A stretch of 19,242 nucleotides of DNA, from positions 1-19,242 of the forward strand of contig JAGHYO010000014.1 in the NCBI GenBank assembly GCA_017743605.1, in the 5' to 3' direction. The notes beneath the pieces were generated by a model, which saw only the letters and a program-made list of their open reading frames with translations, made no database searches and had not been told where the DNA came from. The position numbers and the translations under genes are program-made. This stretch comes from Thermoflexus sp. Lineage in GTDB: Bacteria > Chloroflexota > Anaerolineae > Thermoflexales > Thermoflexaceae. Below are positions 1 through 5,721 of this stretch, piece after piece (the stretch's first letter is position 1; each line of letters opens with the position of its first letter).

Positions 1-1843
1 CCTTCTCCAGGATCCGGCACGCCCGGGCGTGGGCATACTGGAGATACGGCCCCGTCTGCCCTTCTAGGTTGAGGGCCGCATCCCAGTCGAAGACGATCGC
101 CTTGTTGTTGTCCACGCTGAGCATGCCGTATTTCATCACTCCCATGGCAACGGCGCAGGCGATCTCCGCCTTTCGCTCAGGGGGGAGCTCCGGGTTCTTC
201 TCCTCCACGATCCGTCGCGCCCGCTCCCGAGCCTCGGCCGCGAAATCCTCATAAAGCACCACTGTCCCTGCCCGGGAAGACATCTTCCCGCCAGGCAGGG
301 TGACCATCTCATAGGCCAGGTGATAACACTTGCTCGCTTGAGGGAAGCCCCACAGCTCCAGAATCTTGAAGATCTGTTTGAAGTAAAGGGACTGGCGGAC
401 GTCGACCACGTAGATGGAGCGATCGATGCGATGCTGCTCGAACTTGCGCTTGGCCAGGGCGAGGTCCTTGGTGGAATAGAGAGTGGTGCCGTCGCTGCGC
501 AGGATCACCAGGGCGCGATATTCCTCCTTCCCTTCCTGCCCTAGGAGCCGATCGATCTCCACGACCACCGGGCCGTGGGGGCGGAGATCGGTGGCGATGC
601 TGCGGGCGACCAGCTCCTCCGTGATGCGCTTACCCTCCTCTTCGACCTCGCTCTCGAAGAACCAGACGTCGAAGGCGATCCCCAGCTCCTCATAGATCCG
701 CCGGAACTCCTCCAGACTCCACTCTCGGGTCTGCCGCCAAAGCTCCAGGAGTGCAGCGTCCCGGGCTTCCCAGCGGGCATAGAGAGCCCGCAGCTCTTTC
801 TCATAATTCCACTCTTCGGGACGATGGCCGATCTCCCGATAGCGGGCCTGGAGCCGCATCACCGCTTGTCGATCCGCCTCACCGCCCTTCCCCCGCCGGA
901 CTCGGGCCTTCTCCCACAGCTCGCCCAACCACCGGCCCATCGCCTCCCAGATGGACCACAGCCAGTCTTTATCGGCCACGGCATCCAGGTCCGGCAGCTC
1001 CCCCATCGCCAGGGCCCGGATGAGAACCGCGGCGTCCTTCTGGCCGATGGGGCCGGAGGCCGCATGGGCGGCCAAAGCCTCCGAGAGGCGGGTCAGCAGG
1101 AAATCCCGCACCCAGGGAGTAACTCCCTCCTCCCGGAAAGCCGTCAGCAGGAAGCGCACCGCCTCCCGACGGTAGGCGTCGGCCTCTTCCAGGCGGGCTT
1201 CGGCCTCCGCATACACCTGACCCAGCCATGCGCCCCGCCGCTCCGCCGGCTCCTCCCCTTGGCGAAAACGCAGATAGCCCCACAGGCACTTGATCACGTG
1301 GGCGCCGATGTCCCCCGGGTAGGTCGCTCGGATCACCTCGAAGCCGGCGAAATCCAGGATGCGGGAGAGCGCATTGCCCAGCACCGCGTTGCGCAAATGT
1401 CCGATATGGAACGCCTTGTGGGTGTTGGGCTGGGAGAACTCCACCATCACCCGCTCCCCCTTCCGGGCCCCCCGACCGTAGTCCGGCCCCTCCCGGAGAA
1501 CTGTCTCGATGACCGAGCGGGCGACCTGGGAAGGGTTGAAATAGAGGTTGAGATAGCCCCGCACCGCCTCCACCCGCTGGAAGCGGGGATCCGTCCGGAG
1601 GGCCTCCCGCAGCTGCTCCGCCAGACGCTCGGCGATCTCCTGTGCTCGGGCGGGGACGTTCAGGTCCGGCCGGCGCTTCTTCTCCTGAGCGGCCAGCTGC
1701 ATCGCCAGAGGGGTCGCCATCCCCCACGTGTAATCAAAGGGGAGATCCCGCCACTCCATCCCCGGAGGCTCCGGAAGGCCAAGGGTTCGTAGGGCGCGGC
1801 GGACCCGGTCGGAAGCCCACTCCCGATACGCGGAGAGAATCAT
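1..1843 (-). CDS. argS: Arginyl-tRNA synthetase, 3' end cut by window edge
   Basis: Class I aminoacyl-tRNA synthetase that charges tRNA-Arg with arginine in the cytoplasm. About 614 residues are visible. The HIGH signature is at residues 146-149 (FHIGHLRNAV) and the KMSKS-like loop reads KMSSR at 520-524. The typical stretch LNLEGQTGPYLQYAHAR lies close to the cut edge, so the catalytic domain is complete and most of the C-terminal DALR anticodon-binding domain lies outside. The ATG at 1841-1843 follows AGGAGG with a 10-nt gap. The protein is long for the family (usually about 550-600 aa): the HARA-type motif falls near residue 605, against roughly 450 in E. coli from memory. The excess appears to be an insertion at about residues 220-335. 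A tRNA-Arg gene lies 70 bp upstream on the same strand. Identification is very secure; the size of the insertion is an estimate. Confidence 0.97.
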   Translation of the reverse strand, partial: MILSAYREWASDRVRRALRTLGLPEPPGMEWRDLPFDYTWGMATPLAMQLAAQEKKRRPDLNVPARAQEIAERLAEQLREALRTDPRFQRVEAVRGYLNLYFNPSQVARSVIETVLREGPDYGRGARKGERVMVEFSQPNTHKAFHIGHLRNAVLGNALSRILDFAGFEVIRATYPGDIGAHVIKCLWGYLRFRQGEEPAERRGAWLGQVYAEAEARLEEADAYRREAVRFLLTAFREEGVTPWVRDFLLTRLSEALAAHAASGPIGQKDAAVLIRALAMGELPDLDAVADKDWLWSIWEAMGRWLGELWEKARVRRGKGGEADRQAVMRLQARYREIGHRPEEWNYEKELRALYARWEARDAALLELWRQTREWSLEEFRRIYEELGIAFDVWFFESEVEEEGKRITEELVARSIATDLRPHGPVVVEIDRLLGQEGKEEYRALVILRSDGTTLYSTKDLALAKRKFEQHRIDRSIYVVDVRQSLYFKQIFKILELWGFPQASKCYHLAYEMVTLPGGKMSSRAGTVVLYEDFAAEARERARRIVEEKNPELPPERKAEIACAVAMGVMKYGMLSVDNNKAIVFDWDAALNLEGQTGPYLQYAHARACRILEK

Positions 1844-1876
1844 CGCGCCGGATCCTCCTGAGGTTCCGTATAAACT

Positions 1877-1905
1877 CACAGAGGCCGCTTTCGGCGGCCT
1901 CTGTG
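1877..1905 (-). terminator. GC-rich hairpin between tRNA-Arg and argS
   Basis: A perfect 12-bp stem (1877-1888 with 1894-1905) closes a 5-nt loop. On the minus strand it is followed by AGTTTATA, so the U tract is short and weak. It could terminate the tRNA transcript, attenuate read-through into argS, or mark a processing point. No separate promoter for argS was seen in the 33 bp between the hairpin and the argS start, which makes partial read-through the simplest reading. Confidence 0.6.
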
Positions 1906-1913
1906 GGGAAAAA

Positions 1914-1991
1914 TGGCGCGCCCGGCAGGATTTGAACCTGCGACCTCTGCCTCCGCAGGGCAACGCTCTATCCAGGCTGAGCTACGGGCGC
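1914..1991 (-). tRNA. tRNA-Arg, anticodon GCG, CCA encoded
   Basis: A 78-nt cloverleaf including an encoded 3' CCA (1914-1916). The acceptor stem GCGCCCG/CGGGCGC pairs perfectly, followed by discriminator G. The D stem is GCTC/GAGC, the anticodon stem TTGCC/GGCAG with one T-G pair, and the T arm GCAGG-TTCAAAT-CCTGC. The anticodon loop CTGCGGA puts GCG at positions 34-36, which reads the Arg codon CGC. Most bacteria instead read CGU/CGC/CGA with an A34 tRNA-Arg (ACG, deaminated to ICG by TadA), so a G34 version is unusual. It stands just upstream of argS and behind its own promoter. Confidence 0.96.
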
Positions 1992-2004
1992 ATTCGCCGT
2001 CCTC

Positions 2005-2033
2005 ATTCTAACATAATCCGCCCGCCTTGACAA
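2005..2033 (-). promoter_or_regulatory. Sigma-70-type promoter of the tRNA-Arg (and perhaps argS)
   Basis: On the minus strand TTGTCA (2028-2033) is followed by exactly 17 bp and then TAGAAT (2005-2010). The tRNA 5' end is 13 nt past the -10 box. The bases just after the -10 (GAGGACGG) form a GC-rich discriminator, as is common for stable-RNA promoters under stringent control. Confidence 0.75.
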
Positions 2034-2070
2034 GACCAAGTGCCTTAGCGTCGGGCGCGACCCTGTTTCC

Positions 2071-2793
2071 TCACGGCTGGTAGGGGTTGAGCGTCCGAAG
2101 GAAGGCGACGATGTCCATCAGATCCTGGTCCGTCAGGGCCGGGTTGCCCCCCTTCGGCGGCATGGGCATCCCTGTGACGTTGGCCGGATCCGTCGCCATC
2201 CGCCCCCTCTTGATGAACTCTACCAGCTGCTCGTCCGTCTGCTGCCGCACGAAGGCGCTGGTCGTCAGATTCTGTCCCAGCCCCGGCACGCCCTTTGCCT
2301 CCGGCCCATGGCACGCAACGCACGTGCTGAGATACAGCTCCTTCCCCCTCTCCGCATCCCCCTTCAGGGCGATCGCCACTGGCTCAGGTTGAGGCGCTGG
2401 AGCAGAGATCGAGGCGCTCCCCTCCGTCGACGCAACGGCGGCGAATCCCTGAAGATTCAGCGTGGGGTAGAAGATCACCGCCAGGACGACGAGCGAAGCC
2501 AATCCGCTGATCACAAAGGGCCAGGGGCCGATCGGCTGGGGAGGAGCAGCCGGCGCGGCAGGCACCTCTCGTGCGGGGACCTCTCGTTTGGGGACCTCTC
2601 GTGCAGGGGCTGCTCGCGCAGGGGCTGCAGCCGGACGCGGAGGGGCTGGGGTCTGCTCAGGGGCTGTCTGAGCTGCCTGCACCTCCCGAGTCAGCCAGGG
2701 CATCGCAAGCGCCAGGATCCCCGCCAGCGCAAAGGTCGCAACCAGAACGCCACCGATCAGCAAAAGCGGCTGAGTGAGTGAAAGCTCGGGCAT
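2071..2793 (-). CDS. Membrane-anchored c-type cytochrome with Pro-Ala linker
   Basis: A 240-aa mono-haem cytochrome c, expected to carry electrons on the outer face of the membrane. From the ATG at 2791-2793 the order is: a hydrophobic helix at about 7-31; a Pro/Ala linker at about 44-90 with three REVP units; a second helix at about 92-109; and a cytochrome c domain from about 145. That domain has CVACH (158-162) for haem attachment, a likely axial Met in GMPMPPKGG (Met 209 or 211), and the closing pattern DIVAFLRTLNP. The ATG is preferred over a GTG three codons earlier because GAGG sits 8 nt before it and the GTG lies within that signal. Both ends of the linker meet membrane segments, so the linker probably forms a cytoplasmic or periplasmic loop depending on orientation; if the haem domain is outside, the linker is inside. 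No oxidase or other redox gene is adjacent. The exact partner is unknown. Confidence 0.88.
   Translation of the reverse strand: MPELSLTQPLLLIGGVLVATFALAGILALAMPWLTREVQAAQTAPEQTPAPPRPAAAPARAAPAREVPKREVPAREVPAAPAAPPQPIGPWPFVISGLASLVVLAVIFYPTLNLQGFAAVASTEGSASISAPAPQPEPVAIALKGDAERGKELYLSTCVACHGPEAKGVPGLGQNLTTSAFVRQQTDEQLVEFIKRGRMATDPANVTGMPMPPKGGNPALTDQDLMDIVAFLRTLNPYQP
2564..2608 (-). repeat. Three 15-bp tandem repeats in the cytochrome linker
   Basis: Three successive 15-bp units, each beginning ACCTCTCGT on the plus strand, encode REVPA/REVPK-type pentads in the cytochrome c linker. The middle unit differs at two or three bases. The unit length is a multiple of three, so copy-number changes would keep the reading frame. 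Confidence 0.8.
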
Positions 2794-2893
2794 CGATTCC
2801 ACCTCGGGTTGAAAATAATGGCCTTAGTGCGCAATCTGCGGGCGTCGTTCGAATTTCACATGAAACACTGCCGCGACTCAGCGGTCCACCCGA

Positions 2894-2922
2894 ATTCTAC
2901 TGGAAGCCTCTCCCTCCGTCAA
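2894..2922 (-). promoter_or_regulatory. Sigma-70-type promoter of the cytochrome c gene
   Basis: On the minus strand TTGACG (2917-2922), 17 bp, then TAGAAT (2894-2899). This leaves a 5' leader of roughly 90 nt before the cytochrome ATG. The site overlaps the last codons and stop of the decayed reading frame upstream. Confidence 0.65.
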
Positions 2923-3313
2923 ACCTGCCGCGCATTTTGTGGGGAGGCGGCTCCAGATTCCTCGGGAGGGCCCGAGGCTGCGCCTCACGGTCGGGCTCTG
3001 GGGACGGGCACAAGAGCCGATGGGCCAGGTTCAAGGTCAGCAGCCAGGCCATCACGGACTCGGCGCCCTGATGGACGTTGATGCCCGCGGCCTCCAGGCC
3101 ATCCCGTCATCCACCGGCTTTCAGATCAGCCAGCGCGCATCCCCAATCGTTCCATCCCGAGGAACCAGCTCATATGCAACATTCCAGCATCTCCGTCCAG
3201 GTCCGATCTCCACTGGCCTGCCAGACCCAGGCCGCCGCCTCCGCCATGGCGGCCCTATCAATGAGCTGCTGGGCAAAGCGCGCCCCCTCCCCTTCCCGAG
3301 GGGACCAGCCCCC
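2897..3313 (-). pseudogene. C-terminal remnant of a glycosyltransferase-linked (alpha/alpha)6 / epimerase-like domain
   Basis: One minus-strand frame keeps recognisable pieces in order: GWSPREGEGARFAQQLID, then RAAMAEAAAWVWQASGDRTW, then SGWNDWG, then RDGLEAAGINVHQGAESV. These resemble the C-terminus of proteins in which a glycosyltransferase is joined to an N-acylglucosamine-2-epimerase/cellulase-type (alpha/alpha)6 domain (family pattern from memory: ARFDQQ, WFLG, ND, GGCRDGL, NxNQGAEST). The frame is broken by TGA at 3170-3172 and by a second TGA where the family has a Cys or similar residue. A WFLG piece is readable only in another frame just before SGWNDWG, which indicates a small indel. 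No N-terminal part is present. With the GH130 fragment it accounts for most of the space between the cytochrome and rmd. The domain name is from memory; decay is clear if the homology holds. Confidence 0.6.
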
Positions 3314-3315
3314 AG

Positions 3316-3558
3316 ATGGCGCGGCGGATCCAGCAACCACGCGGACTCTGGATCCGCCTACCAGCTGCTTCGCCCATCCAGGCCGCGGGCCACGGCGAGG
3401 TAGGAAAGTCCTTGGAAATCCTCCACCCGTATTAGGAGGAGGAGTCCAGTGTTGAAGTAGGTAGCACCTGGGTTGAACACGCAGTTGGCCGGATACGGCC
3501 AATCCCCCGCCATCAAGATCGGGTTGCCCGGATTGCGATGGAACAGCTCTGGCTGCAA
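3316..3558 (-). pseudogene. N-terminal remnant of a GH130 beta-mannoside phosphorylase/hydrolase
   Basis: From a TTG at 3556-3558, preceded by GGGAGGG, a 66-codon frame begins MQPELFHRNPGNPIL, then DWPYPANCVFNPGA, then LLLLIRVEDFQGLSYLAVAR. This is the usual start of GH130 proteins (family pattern: NPIL, W-x-x-NAVFN-A, LLLRVED-G-S-L-VARS), which phosphorolyse or hydrolyse beta-1,4/1,2-mannosides. TAG at 3358-3360 ends it after GRSSW. Past the stop the same frame continues ADPESAWLLDPP, which still fits the family's DPEP region, then homology stops. Intact GH130 proteins are over 300 aa, so at least three quarters is missing. Confidence 0.65.
3323..3358. repeat. 11-bp inverted repeat with 14-nt loop at the pseudogene join
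   Basis: The arm at 3323-3333 (GGCGGATCCAG) is the exact reverse complement of the arm at 3348-3358 (CTGGATCCGCC). It covers the GH130 fragment's stop and the point where homology passes to the epimerase-like fragment. It has no U tract and is unlikely to be a terminator. Confidence 0.7.
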
Positions 3559-3643
3559 ACCCTCCCGCGGAGAGATCGGCTTCCCACATAGCGTCGTATG
3601 CTCAACGAAAATCTCAGAAACATCAGAGGGAAGTTAGTGCCCC

Positions 3644-3652
3644 TGGTATAAT
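3644..3652 (+). promoter_or_regulatory. Extended -10 promoter of the GDP-rhamnose / glycan operon
   Basis: TGG followed by a consensus TATAAT (3647-3652), i.e. a TGn extended -10. No good -35 hexamer lies 16-18 bp upstream, as is common for extended -10 promoters. Transcription would start near 3659, leaving a leader of about 37 nt before the TTG start of rmd. It is the only strong candidate found for the plus-strand genes that follow. Confidence 0.55.
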
Positions 3653-3695
3653 TCGGAAAGGCTGGAGCTCCATCCTGTCGAAGGAGCACGCTGCT

Positions 3696-4655
3696 TTGCG
3701 CTTGCTGATCACCGGCGTCGGCGGATTCGTCGGACGGCATCTGGCCGCCGCCCTGGCCCAGGACACGGACTGGGAACTCTGGGGTTGGGCGCGACGGCCC
3801 GTTCGCGGGCTGCCCGATCGCCTACGGATGATGTCCGTGGACCTGCGGAACTCCGAGGAGGTGCAGCATGCGCTTGCCCAGGTGGCTCCGGAGGGCATCA
3901 TCCATCTCGCCGCCCAGTCCGACGTGGCGGAATCCTGGCGGGATCCGTGGGGGACTTTCGAAACCAACGTGCGGGGCACACTGAATCTCCTGGACGGCCT
4001 GCGGGCATCCGGACTGCGGCCCCAAGTCCTCGTCGTAACCTCTAATGAGGTATACGGCCTTGTCCGTCCCGAGGAGCTCCCCATTCGGGAGGAGCAGCCC
4101 CTGCGACCAGCCAATCCCTACGGCGTCAGCAAAGCAGCCCAGGACGGGCTGGCCGCCGTATATGCGAGGGCCTACGCCCTGCCCATCATCCGGGCCCGCC
4201 CATTTAATCACATCGGCCCCGGGCAGGACCACCGGTTCGTGGTGCCCTCCCTCGCCCGACAGATTGCCCGGATTGAGGCCGGCCTCCAGGAACCCGTCTT
4301 GCAGGTGGGCAACCTGGAGGTCCAGCGGGATTTCACCGACGTGCGGGATGTGGTCCGGGCCTATCAGCTGCTCTTGGCACGCGGTGAGCCTGGGGAGGTT
4401 TACAACATCGGCTCTGGACGCCCCCGCTCCGTCCGGGAGGTGCTTGAAGCCCTGCTGGCTATGGCCCGGGTGGAGGTACGGATAGAGGTAGACCCTCAAC
4501 GCATCCGGCCGATGGACATCCCCATCAGCGTGGCAGACACCACCCGGATCCGGGAGCGGGTCGGCTGGCAACCCCTTATTCCGTTCGAGCAATCCGTGCA
4601 GGACGTGCTGGAGGAATGGCGGGCATGCGCCCGGGAAGCCCGCTTCCGAACCTGA
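3696..4655 (+). CDS. rmd: GDP-4-dehydro-6-deoxy-D-mannose reductase (Rmd-like SDR)
   Basis: A 319-aa extended short-chain dehydrogenase that would reduce GDP-4-keto-6-deoxy-D-mannose to GDP-D-rhamnose in the cytoplasm using NAD(P)H. The N-terminal Rossmann motif is GVGGFVG (7-13), with HLAAQSDV at 70-77. The catalytic Y142-x3-K146 lies in PYGVSK, with TSNEVYG (115-121) supplying the Ser/Thr region. RPFNHIGPGQ (168-177) is characteristic of RMD-like members. The start is TTG at 3696, supported by AAGGAG 9 nt upstream and by the Rossmann strand beginning at once. The gene leads the operon and is followed after 78 bp by gmd, which makes its substrate. Other 6-deoxyhexose reductases (e.g. forming GDP-6-deoxytalose) cannot be excluded from sequence alone. 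Confidence 0.88.
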   Translation: MRLLITGVGGFVGRHLAAALAQDTDWELWGWARRPVRGLPDRLRMMSVDLRNSEEVQHALAQVAPEGIIHLAAQSDVAESWRDPWGTFETNVRGTLNLLDGLRASGLRPQVLVVTSNEVYGLVRPEELPIREEQPLRPANPYGVSKAAQDGLAAVYARAYALPIIRARPFNHIGPGQDHRFVVPSLARQIARIEAGLQEPVLQVGNLEVQRDFTDVRDVVRAYQLLLARGEPGEVYNIGSGRPRSVREVLEALLAMARVEVRIEVDPQRIRPMDIPISVADTTRIRERVGWQPLIPFEQSVQDVLEEWRACAREARFRT

Positions 4656-4667
4656 GCGCAGGGATCC

Positions 4668-4686
4668 CTGGGGGGAGGACCCCCGG
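4668..4686 (+). other. Short GC hairpin between rmd and gmd
   Basis: C4668 to G4674 can pair with C4680 to G4686 (seven pairs including one T-G) around a 5-nt loop. No T run follows, so it is not an obvious terminator. It might act in transcript processing or stability. It is short and could be chance in GC-rich DNA. Confidence 0.35.
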
Positions 4687-4733
4687 CCGGGACAAAAAGA
4701 TGATTCGAAAACTCTGAAGGAGGAAGAAGCACG

Positions 4734-5720
4734 ATGGAGCGGAAGCGTGCGCTGATCACCGGCATCACCGGACAGGACGGCTCCTACCTGGCAGAGTTCC
4801 TTCTGGAGAAAGGCTACGAGGTCATCGGCATGGTGCGCCGCACCAGCACGGTCAATTTCGAACGGATCCGCCACACCCAGGACCGCATCACCTTGGTGCA
4901 GGGGGACCTGCTGGATCAATCTTCCCTGATCGACATCCTGCGGGAACACCGGCCCCACGAGGTCTACAACCTGGCTGCCCAGTCCTTCGTCCCCACCTCC
5001 TTCAAGCAACCGGTCCTGACCGGGGAGTTCACCGCCCTGGGGGTGACCCGGCTTCTGGAGGCCATCCGCCTGGTGGATCCCACCATTCGCTTCTATCAGG
5101 CCTCCAGCAGCGAGATGTTCGGGAAGGTCCGGGAGGTCCCCCAGAGCGAGAACACCCCATTCCACCCCCGCAGCCCGTATGGGGTGGCCAAGGTCTACGC
5201 CCACTGGATCACGGTGAACTACCGGGAGAGCTACGGGATGTTTGCCGTCTCGGGGATCTGTTTCAATCACGAAAGCCCGCGACGGGGGCTGGAGTTCGTC
5301 ACTCGCAAGATCACCTACACGGCGGCGAAGATCAAGCTGGGCCTGGCCCACGAGCTGCGCCTGGGGAACCTGGAGGCCCGCCGGGATTGGGGATATGCCC
5401 CGGATTACGTGCGGGCAATGTGGCTGATGCTGCAACAGGACAAGCCGGAGGACTACATCATCGCCACCGGGGAGACCCACTCCGTCTGCGAGTTCGTGGA
5501 GCTGGCCTTCGATTACCTCGGGCTGGACTGGAAGAGATACGTAGTGGTGGACCCCGCGCTCTATCGCCCAGCGGACGTGGACCTTCTGGTGGGAGACGCC
5601 ACCAAAGCTCGGACTCAGCTGGGCTGGGCGCCCTCAGTGACCTTCGAGCAGCTGGTGAAAATCATGGTAGACGCCGATCTGGAGCTGGTGAAACAGGAAT
5701 ACGGGATCCGGGAGGGCTGA
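4734..5720 (+). CDS. gmd: GDP-mannose 4,6-dehydratase
   Basis: A 328-aa SDR enzyme that converts GDP-D-mannose to GDP-4-keto-6-deoxy-D-mannose with tightly bound NADP. It has the GITGQDGSYL start (glycine motif 10-16) and the RRTSTVNFERI segment (36-45) used for NADP binding and oligomerisation. VYNLAAQSFV is at 77-86. The catalytic set is Ser126/Glu128 in SSSEMFG with Y149 and K153 in SPYGVAK. The NHESPRRG motif (178-185) is specific to Gmd. Length is normal. The ATG follows a strong AAGGAGG (4717-4723) 10 nt upstream. The stop at 5718-5720 is one base from the next ATG, so translation of the mutase is probably coupled. Confidence 0.96.
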   Translation: MERKRALITGITGQDGSYLAEFLLEKGYEVIGMVRRTSTVNFERIRHTQDRITLVQGDLLDQSSLIDILREHRPHEVYNLAAQSFVPTSFKQPVLTGEFTALGVTRLLEAIRLVDPTIRFYQASSSEMFGKVREVPQSENTPFHPRSPYGVAKVYAHWITVNYRESYGMFAVSGICFNHESPRRGLEFVTRKITYTAAKIKLGLAHELRLGNLEARRDWGYAPDYVRAMWLMLQQDKPEDYIIATGETHSVCEFVELAFDYLGLDWKRYVVVDPALYRPADVDLLVGDATKARTQLGWAPSVTFEQLVKIMVDADLELVKQEYGIREG

Positions 5721-5721
5721 G

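Noticed and set aside
575..1792. 405-codon open frame on the plus strand
   Set aside because: Antisense to argS, which reads through the same DNA with HIGH and KMSSR intact.
2027..2032. Perfect TTGACA on the plus strand
   Set aside because: It is the palindromic partner of the minus-strand -35 (CTTGACAAG). No -10 follows at 16-18 bp on the plus strand and no plus-strand gene begins there.
3822..5480. 552-codon open frame on the minus strand
   Set aside because: It is antisense to rmd and gmd, whose motifs are complete. The translation is low-complexity and has no family motif; long antisense frames are common in GC-rich coding DNA.
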